Positions 7,485-14,400 of a stretch of 19,304 nucleotides of DNA are shown here, piece by piece (the stretch's first letter is position 1; every line of letters starts with the position of its first letter). The position numbers and the translations under genes were made by a program. The notes beneath the pieces were generated by a model, which was not told the DNA's origin, ran no database searches, and worked only from the letters and a program-made list of their open reading frames with translations. This stretch comes from Verrucomicrobia bacterium UBA1727 (GTDB lineage: Bacteria; Verrucomicrobiota; Kiritimatiellia; RFP12; UBA1067): NCBI GenBank assembly GCA_002315875.1, contig DCIL01000002.1, positions 1 to 19,304 of the forward strand. The letters run 5' to 3'.

Positions 7485-9210
7485 TCTTCTGCTTGCGGTT
7501 TTTGTGCTCGTTGCGCTCGTTCATCTTGCGGTCAATCTGCGCAGCGTGCAGGTCGACGGCGCGGCGGAATATGCCTACGACGGGACGAGACAATCGGTGA
7601 GAAGAGTGCAGACGGCCGGAATCCGCGGACGCCTCCTCGCGCGCGACGGCTCACCGCTTGCCGAGAACCGCGTGTCCGTTTCAATTGTCTGCGATGCGGC
7701 TTTGCTCCGCGGCAGAAGCTATGCGCGCACCGCCGATGCCATTGAGGATTCAATCGCGAATCTGGCTGAGTTGCTCGGTCGAGAGGTGCCGCTCGATCGC
7801 ACTCGTATCGATCGTCACCTTCAGCGCCAGATAGCGGTACCGATGACGGTGTGGCGTGATGTAAGCGAGGACGATATCGCGCGCTTTGCCGAGAATTGCG
7901 GACGCTTCCCCGGCTTCTCGCTTCAATCGACTTTCGAGCGGCGGTATCCGTCGGGTGCGGTTTCCGGACATCTCACCGGCTATGTCGGACACTCTCGCGG
8001 CGATGCGGAGGAGGGCGATCAGAAATTCTACTCCTACTCGCCCGAGATGATCGGGCGCGAAGGACTTGAGGCGTACTACGATGGTTATCTGCGCGGCGTT
8101 TCCGGAGAAGACCGCGTGCTTGTCGACTCGCTCGGTTATTCGGTCAGGCGGTGGACAGCCGTAAAACCTCAGACCGGTCCCGACCTCGTCCTTACCATCG
8201 ATCCCAAGATACAGTTGGCCGCGATGCGCGAACTGTCCGGACGGAAAGGCGCCTGCGTGGTGATGGATCCTCGCAACGGCGAGGTGCTGGCGATGGTGAG
8301 CTCGCCTTCTTACGATCCCAACATCTGCGTACCGTCGCTCGATCACGAGGTTTACGAGCGGATGCGTGACGATCCTCGCCTTCCGCTTCTCAATCGCGCG
8401 GTCGGCGGCTCATACGCTCCCGGCTCAACTTTCAAACCGATCACCGCCGTTGCCGGACTTTCCATCGGTTATCCCGAAAACGAGCGGTACTTTTGCGATG
8501 GGGTCTTCCGACTCGGTGAACTCAGGCTTCACTGCTCGCGGAAGTGGGGACACGCGGCGATAGATCTTCGTCAGGCGATCATGTCCAGCTGCAATTCCTT
8601 CTTCTGCAATCTCGGAACTGACATCGGCACGAATCAGCTCATCTCCACCGCGAAGGCCTTCGGTCTCGGTTCGAAGACCGGCATAGATTTTCCGATTGAT
8701 GCTGCGGGGGCGGTGCCGGATGGCGAGTGGAAGCGCAGGATGTATCACGAGCAGTGGTATCAGGGCGATCTCGCGCAGATGTCAATCGGACAGGGAATGC
8801 TGCTGGTCTCCCCGCTACAGATGGCGCGCGTTGCAGGTGCGCTCGGCACCGGTTATTTAGTCACGCCTCATTTTCGCTACGGCGCGACTGCCGAGCGCAC
8901 TACTCTGCCGTTCTCCAGACGGTATCTCAGGATCGTCCAGGAGGGAATGCGCATGGTCGTGAGCGGCGACGGACATCGGCGCGGTACCGGATGGCGCGCC
9001 GGCGAGGGCGTGGGCGTGAGCGTGAGCGGCAAGACGGGAACTGCGGAAGTCGGCAAGGGCGAGACCCGGCGCAAAAATACATGGTTCATCGCCTTTGCAC
9101 CGTCCGAGAGTCCGTCCGTGGCACTGGCCATTGTCGTTGAGAACGGAGAGTCCGGCGGAGCCACCTCCGCTCCCAAGGCGGCCAATATCCTCAAGGAGTG
9201 CTTCCGATGA
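7471..9210 (+). CDS. mrdA: Penicillin-binding protein 2, elongasome transpeptidase
   Basis: This class B penicillin-binding protein cross-links peptidoglycan during cell elongation and works as a pair with RodA. From ATG 7471 the protein has 579 residues, somewhat shorter than the E. coli enzyme of about 630. A short cytoplasmic start and one membrane anchor (CDLLLAVFVLVALVHLAVN) come first. The dimerisation/pedestal domain carries IRGRLLARDGSPLAEN (residues 51-66) and GREGLEAYYDGYLRG. The transpeptidase domain has all three active-site motifs: S319-T-F-K322, S373-C-N375 and K521-T-G-T524. The frame opens further upstream at a TTG (7450), but the Shine-Dalgarno favours 7471. It overlaps the end of mreD by 14 bases and the start of rodA by four. 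Confidence 0.95.
   Translation: MRRCDLLLAVFVLVALVHLAVNLRSVQVDGAAEYAYDGTRQSVRRVQTAGIRGRLLARDGSPLAENRVSVSIVCDAALLRGRSYARTADAIEDSIANLAELLGREVPLDRTRIDRHLQRQIAVPMTVWRDVSEDDIARFAENCGRFPGFSLQSTFERRYPSGAVSGHLTGYVGHSRGDAEEGDQKFYSYSPEMIGREGLEAYYDGYLRGVSGEDRVLVDSLGYSVRRWTAVKPQTGPDLVLTIDPKIQLAAMRELSGRKGACVVMDPRNGEVLAMVSSPSYDPNICVPSLDHEVYERMRDDPRLPLLNRAVGGSYAPGSTFKPITAVAGLSIGYPENERYFCDGVFRLGELRLHCSRKWGHAAIDLRQAIMSSCNSFFCNLGTDIGTNQLISTAKAFGLGSKTGIDFPIDAAGAVPDGEWKRRMYHEQWYQGDLAQMSIGQGMLLVSPLQMARVAGALGTGYLVTPHFRYGATAERTTLPFSRRYLRIVQEGMRMVVSGDGHRRGTGWRAGEGVGVSVSGKTGTAEVGKGETRRKNTWFIAFAPSESPSVALAIVVENGESGGATSAPKAANILKECFR
9193..9198 (+). promoter_or_regulatory. Shine-Dalgarno AAGGAG deciding the rodA start at 9207
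   Basis: AAGGAG is eight bases before ATG 9207, inside the end of the PBP2 gene. The in-frame GTG at 9198 would sit on this site, so 9207 is the better start and gives the usual ATGA stop-start overlap. Confidence 0.75.
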
Positions 9211-10382
9211 AACGATTCCTCCGCAACTTCGACTGGCTCGGATTCGCCGCGATGCTGCTTCTCATCGTGGTCGGCACGCTTACCATCTATTCCGCCGGAC
9301 ACGCCCGCAGTCAGATATTCCACGGCATGTGGATTAACAACCTTTCCACGGCGGTTTTCGGCATCGTCCTCTATTTCCTGCTCGCTTGGTTCGATTACCG
9401 ACGTTATCTGCCGCTCCTTGCGCTACCCGCCTATTTCGTTTCGCTGGTCTGCCTGGTGCTGGTGCTTGTCTTCGGGGCCGAGGTGCTTGGCGGACGGCGT
9501 TGGCTCTGGTTTTTCCAGCCGAGTGAAGTCGCCAAACTTTCTGTGCTGGTGATGCTGTCGGTGCTGTTCGGCTCCGATGCGCTTGCCGAAATCAGGAAGT
9601 CCCCTTGGCTCAACGGATTCCGCGGCTTCGCGGTGGCAGTGCTGCTTTCCGGAATCCCTGCGCTGCTCATCCTCGCCGAGCCGGATCTCGGCACCACGCT
9701 TGCACTCGTCCCCGCAGTGGCCATAGTCGTCTTCGCCATCGGGGTCTGGCGGCGCGGACTCGTCACGCTCGCCGCAATCGCCGGAATGGCGGCGCTTGCG
9801 ATTCTGGGCGCGGTGTACGAAGCCGAGAAGCCGTCCGCCTCCGCCGATCGCCGCGAGCGCATCATGAAGTACGTGCCGCTCAAGCCCCATCAGGTCAAGC
9901 GCGTGAAGACCTTCCTCTTCCCTGATTCCGATCCGCTCGGGGCGGGACACAACCTCCGCCAGTCCAAGATCGCCATCGGGTCCGGCGGAATGACCGGTAA
10001 GGGGTTCGGCAAGGGTGAACAGAACCATCTCAAGTACCTGCCGCCTGCCGTTTCGATGAACGACTTCATCTTCTGCGTCTATGCTGAGGAGACCGGCTTC
10101 CGCGGCTCGCTCGTGCTGCTTACGCTTTTCGGAGTTTTGCTTTTCACCGGATGCCTTGCCGCGAGCAGGGCGACCGATCGGTCTGGACGTCTCCTCGCCC
10201 TGGGAGTGACGACGCTCGTTCTTGCCCACGTCTATATCAACATCGGCATGTCCATCGGTCTCTTGCCAATCACCGGCCTACCCTTGCCGTTCATTTCGTC
10301 CGGCCGCACCTTCCTCTTGACGGTGATTCTCGGCTTCGGCCTCGTCCAATCCGTTTCCGTCCACCGGCAACCTCTGATCTGA
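9207..10382 (+). CDS. rodA: Peptidoglycan glycosyltransferase RodA (SEDS family)
   Basis: RodA polymerises lipid II into glycan strands in the membrane and is activated by PBP2 and MreC. The 391-residue protein has about ten membrane segments and the SEDS landmarks PSEVAKLSVLVML (E107), LAEPDLGTTLAL (D160), and NHLKYLPPAVSMNDFIFCVYAEETGFRG in two parts, where D286 lines up with the conserved, putatively catalytic Asp of E. coli RodA (D262). The loop normally read as SYGGS after LPLPF is SSGRT here (residues 364-368), an unusual substitution. The start is ATG 9207, overlapping the PBP2 stop (ATGA) behind a good Shine-Dalgarno. It is the last gene of the mre operon; no clear hairpin terminator is visible between its stop and the tRNA promoter. 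Confidence 0.95.
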   Translation: MKRFLRNFDWLGFAAMLLLIVVGTLTIYSAGHARSQIFHGMWINNLSTAVFGIVLYFLLAWFDYRRYLPLLALPAYFVSLVCLVLVLVFGAEVLGGRRWLWFFQPSEVAKLSVLVMLSVLFGSDALAEIRKSPWLNGFRGFAVAVLLSGIPALLILAEPDLGTTLALVPAVAIVVFAIGVWRRGLVTLAAIAGMAALAILGAVYEAEKPSASADRRERIMKYVPLKPHQVKRVKTFLFPDSDPLGAGHNLRQSKIAIGSGGMTGKGFGKGEQNHLKYLPPAVSMNDFIFCVYAEETGFRGSLVLLTLFGVLLFTGCLAASRATDRSGRLLALGVTTLVLAHVYINIGMSIGLLPITGLPLPFISSGRTFLLTVILGFGLVQSVSVHRQPLI

Positions 10383-10418
10383 AAGACAGCCCAGAAGCCG
10401 AGTGCTCAAAATTCCCGC

Positions 10419-10448
10419 TTGCATTTGGTGAACGGACTATGGTATAAT
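10419..10448 (+). promoter_or_regulatory. Promoter of tRNA-Val
   Basis: TTGCAT (10419-10424) and TATAAT (10443-10448) are 18 bases apart, with an extended -10 (TGG before TATAAT). The bases after the -10 (ACGCGCC) form a GC-rich discriminator. The same arrangement precedes tRNA-Arg at 19047-19076. Confidence 0.8.
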
Positions 10449-10463
10449 ACGCGCCAATAGCAA

Positions 10464-10540
10464 GGGCTATTAGCTCAGTTGGTTAGAGCGCTTCCTTGAC
10501 ATGGAAGAGGTCAGTAGTTCGAATCTACTATAGCCCACCA
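10464..10540 (+). tRNA. tRNA-Val(GAC)
   Basis: A complete 77-base cloverleaf with encoded CCA. Acceptor strands are GGGCTAT (10464-10470) and ATAGCCC (10530-10536), with discriminator A at 10537. The D stem is GCTC/GAGC. The anticodon stem CTTCC/GGAAG encloses loop TTGACAT with anticodon GAC at 10498-10500. The T loop TTCGAAT is normal. It stands alone between its own promoter and a terminator. Confidence 0.97.
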
Positions 10541-10548
10541 AATAGCAG

Positions 10549-10569
10549 CCCAGCGAAAGCTGGGTTTTT
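10549..10569 (+). terminator. Rho-independent terminator after tRNA-Val
   Basis: A perfect six-base stem CCCAGC/GCTGGG around a GAAA tetraloop is followed by five T (10565-10569). It begins nine bases after the tRNA. Only 33 bases separate it from the next ATG, with no promoter visible there, so partial read-through may supply the downstream carbohydrate genes. Confidence 0.88.
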
Positions 10570-10602
10570 CTGTTTCAAGGAACAAAAAGGAGATATTGCG
10601 AT

Positions 10603-11418
10603 ATGAACAGGAGAGAATTCCTCGCGTCAGCGGCTGCATTGGCCGCAATGGGTAGCGTCCGCGGCGTTTTTGCGGCGGAGGCCAAGGGCAAGATCAAACT
10701 CGCGGCGCAGATGTATTCGGTGCGCGGCATCATCGATGACGGCGACAGTTTCCGCACGATGCTCAAGCTGATGAAGAAGTTCGGTTATCAGGGCGTCGAG
10801 CTTTGCGGTTCGTGGATGCCATCGAAGGATCTCAAGAAGTTTCTCGCCGACAACGGCATTGGCATTGCCGGCTGCCATGTCGGGCTTGGCCAGTGCATGC
10901 CTCAGACGATTGCCAAGACCTGTGAGGGAGTGCTTGCGTACGGCAACGACAAGATCGTGATGCCCTGGGCGCAGCCGCCTAAGGGCTGTGCCGATGAAAA
11001 GGGCTTCTGGCGCAAACTGGGCGATGACATGTCCGCCGCGGCCGAGGTCGCGAAGAAGAACGGCGTCCACCTCCTCTATCACAATCACGGCCACGAGTTC
11101 ACCAAGAAGATCGATGGGCAGACGCTTTGGGACTTCATGTTCAAGAACTCCTCTTCCGCGCTCGAGTTTCAGCTCGATGTCGGGCATCTCGCGCTCGCGA
11201 AGGCCGACACCCGCAAGGTCTTCTCCGACTATCACGGGCGCATTCGCACGATTCACGCCAAGCCGTTCGTGGACAAGGTCAATTGGCCGGAAGTGAACGA
11301 GCTTTGCCAGAACGACATCACCGAGTGGTACATCGTCGAGGCCGAGGCCAATCCGTGCGATACTCAGAAGATGAAGACGGGTGCGGACATCATCCGTAAG
11401 AATTGTCCCTTCCTTTGA
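10603..11418 (+). CDS. Exported sugar phosphate isomerase/epimerase-like TIM barrel
   Basis: This 271-residue protein belongs to the xylose isomerase-like TIM-barrel (AP endonuclease 2) superfamily. Residues 1-26 form a twin-arginine-type leader (NRREFLASAAALAAMG, then a cleavage region near VFAAEA), so it is probably exported folded and possibly metal-loaded. Barrel landmarks are KLAAQMYSVRG near the first strand, GYQGVELCGSW, the metal-site style motif LLYHNHGHEF, FQLDVGHLALA and RIRTIHAKPF; the His, Glu and Asp residues in these are the expected metal ligands. Shine-Dalgarno AAGGAG at 10587-10592 supports ATG 10603. The large glycosidase gene starts 14 bases downstream, so the two are probably one operon. 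The substrate cannot be read from sequence; a keto- or deoxy-sugar from the linked glycan breakdown is an inference. Confidence 0.85.
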   Translation: MNRREFLASAAALAAMGSVRGVFAAEAKGKIKLAAQMYSVRGIIDDGDSFRTMLKLMKKFGYQGVELCGSWMPSKDLKKFLADNGIGIAGCHVGLGQCMPQTIAKTCEGVLAYGNDKIVMPWAQPPKGCADEKGFWRKLGDDMSAAAEVAKKNGVHLLYHNHGHEFTKKIDGQTLWDFMFKNSSSALEFQLDVGHLALAKADTRKVFSDYHGRIRTIHAKPFVDKVNWPEVNELCQNDITEWYIVEAEANPCDTQKMKTGADIIRKNCPFL

Positions 11419-11432
11419 GAAGATGACCTGAC

Positions 11433-14400
11433 GTGAAAGCGACAACCTACTTGTTGGTGGCCGCGGTTGCAATCCCGTTCTTGGGGTTCGCCGCGGCTGA
11501 TTGTTTTTCCTATGCCATTCCGATGGATTCCACGAAGCTGTCCATCGTCTCGCCCGAGCGTTTCGGACGCCGCATCAACCGCGTTCCGCGGCAGGATGAA
11601 AAGCCGTCCGCGGCATATCCGTGGAAGAAGACGAAGGATGGTGTCTGGTATTACACGCCAGAGATGTGGAAGGGTGGACAGGAACTTGGATACCCGTCCG
11701 TTTCCTGTCCCATGTCGTTCATGGTTTTTTCGGATGACAAGAAGTCGATTCTCGTCACGGCCGGTGATTCGCCTGCGCAGGCAGCGCAACCGTTCGTCGA
11801 GTACGATCCCAAATCCGCAAAGGTTTCCGTGCGTTGGCAGACGATTGAAGTCGGCGGCGCAGTGCGTCCGCTTGCCTGCAAGGCACGCGAGTTCGCCGGC
11901 GACTGGCATGCGGCGGTGACCGCCTATCGCGACGAATGGCGGCGTGGACGCGGAATCGCGCCTCATCCGCAGTATGTCGCCGATTCGCCCAGCATGCTGC
12001 TTGTCATTCTCAAACAGCAGAACGGAGAGATCATCTGGCCGTATACCGAGTTCGATCGGCTGGCGGACACCTGTGCGCGGCTGGGGGTCGATTATGTGGG
12101 ACTCTTCGGCTGGACGAAAGACGGACACGATAATTTCTATCCTGATTACGAGCCCGATCCGAAGATGGGGGGACGCTCCGCGCTCGTAAATGGAATCGAG
12201 CTTTTGCGCAAGCGCGGCATCCGTACTTTCCTCTATGCGAACGGACAGCTTCAGGAGCGCGGCAAGACGGAGTATTGGAAACTGGACGGAAATCGAGCGG
12301 CGCAGGTCGACAAGTCCGGTTCGCATTACGGTGAGACCTGGCACAAGTATTCCGATGCGCCGGCACATTATTTCGATCTCGGCTGTCTTTCGGATCTTAG
12401 CTGGAAGAACCGCATGCGCGGACTCGCCTGGCAGGCGCATGCGCTTGGAAGTGACGGCATTCTCTACGATCAGCTCGGCATCGGTGGTCCGCGTCCTTGC
12501 TTTGCCACGACTCACGGACACGTGCGCGGCGCGATTGTCTATTCCGAAGAGCGCACCAAGTTCCTGAAGGACATTGCGGACGAGATGCATACGGTCGATC
12601 GCGATTTCATCGTGCTCACCGAGGGTTTTCACGATACGATTCTCGATTCCTGCGCGGCGTTTCACGGTTGGGGCGCTGGCCAGTCGCTCGCGGCGGCGGA
12701 CGAGTTTGCGTCCCGCGGCACCGGCATGAGCGACTGGATGCCGGAGGTCGCTCGCTACGCCTTCCCAGAGCTTCAAGTCACAATGCGAGTGCCCACTCCG
12801 ATCGTTACGCGCTCGGCGGTGAATTACGCGGCGCTTTACGGCTACAAGCACGAGCTTGAGGTGCGGTACACGCCGGACCGTGCCTATCTCGAAAAGGGCG
12901 TGAAGCCGAAGCTTGCGGATTACGGAACGGTTCGTCAGAAGCCGGCTTTGGATACGATGCTGAAGACCGATCCCAATGTCGCGGGGGCCTATCTCAAGCA
13001 GGTTGCCGATTTCCAGCGCAGGCATCGCAACTTCTTGCTGCGTGGACGCTTCCTCGACAATGTCGGAGTCGAGCTCGGCGGCGATTCCAAATCGGTCGCC
13101 GCCACACGTTGGCTTGCGGATGACGGACGCGTTGCGGTGCTCGTGTGGAATGCCTCATCGGAACCGCGGCACCTTGAGCTCAAGGTGGACGGTGTGAAGT
13201 GGGCTTCTGCCGTTTTGCCGCTCGCCGCCAATTCGCTTCGCCTTTACACGGTCGAGGGAAGCTATGATTGCGAGTATCAGTCCTGGCAGGTTCGCGGCCC
13301 CGAAGCGTGGCTGGAGTTCATGGGCGGGAATGTGCGCAAGGATGGCCTCAGGTGCGACCTCGAGGCGATGCGCGCGGCGGGAATCTCGGGAGTTCACTTC
13401 TTCCACATCGATCGGAAACTGGCGTGGCCGGAATGTCCCGAACAGATTCCCTGTATGAGCGAGAAGTGGAACGACATCGTGTCGTTCCTCGGCTCCGAAT
13501 GCAGGCGACTCGGACTCAAACTCACCGTGCAGAATTGTCCAGGTTGGTCGCAGTCCGGCGGACCTTGGGTTGATCTCGATCACTGCCAGCGCCACCTCAG
13601 GATGGCGCGGCGTGATTTTTCCGAAGGCGAGACGTATCGCCTTCCCGAAGTTCCGAAGAAGTTTTCCGATCGCGATTCCGATTGGCGTGATGTCGCGGTG
13701 CTTGCGTTTCCGACTCCCGAGGGCGATTCGGAAGATTCCATACTCAAGCCGCAGCGGATCGAGAAGGACGGCACGACGCGCGTTTTCCATTTTGCGGAGC
13801 CGGTCACCGTCCGCTCGCTCATCCTTCCTGGAATCGACACTTACAATCCCAAGTTCTCTTATGAAATGCCGTGGATGCGCGTCTCGCTTGAAGTGAAGGA
13901 TGCAAACGGCTGGCGCGAAGTCGTTCGTTCGCCGTTGCCGGTGTCCAGCTGGCGCGATTATGTCGAGACCTTCACGCTCGCGTGCGGCGAGACGAAGGGC
14001 AAGGTATGGCGCTTCAAGTTCGAACATGACCGGCCGATCGTCAAGTTCGGTGAGCCGCAGTTGAGCAGCGCGCCGCGGCAGACCGATTGGGAAGGCAAGA
14101 GCGCACGGACGCTCCGTTCGCTGCTGCCTTCGCCGCCGCCCCCGCAGTCGCGCGCGGCATGGGTCGAGAAGGCGAAGGTCATTGATATCACCGGTAAGAG
14201 CGATTGGAAGGTTCCGGCGGGACGCTGGACGGTCCTTCGCCTCGGCAGTGTCAATGCGAAGTATGTGAATTCTCCTGCCCCCAAGGAGGCGACGGGCTGG
14301 GAATGCGACAAGCTTGATCCGTCCGGCATCGAGGCCAATTTCAACGGTTACATTCGCAAGCTCGCGGAAGGTCCGCTCCGCGGCAAGATGTCCGGTTTCC

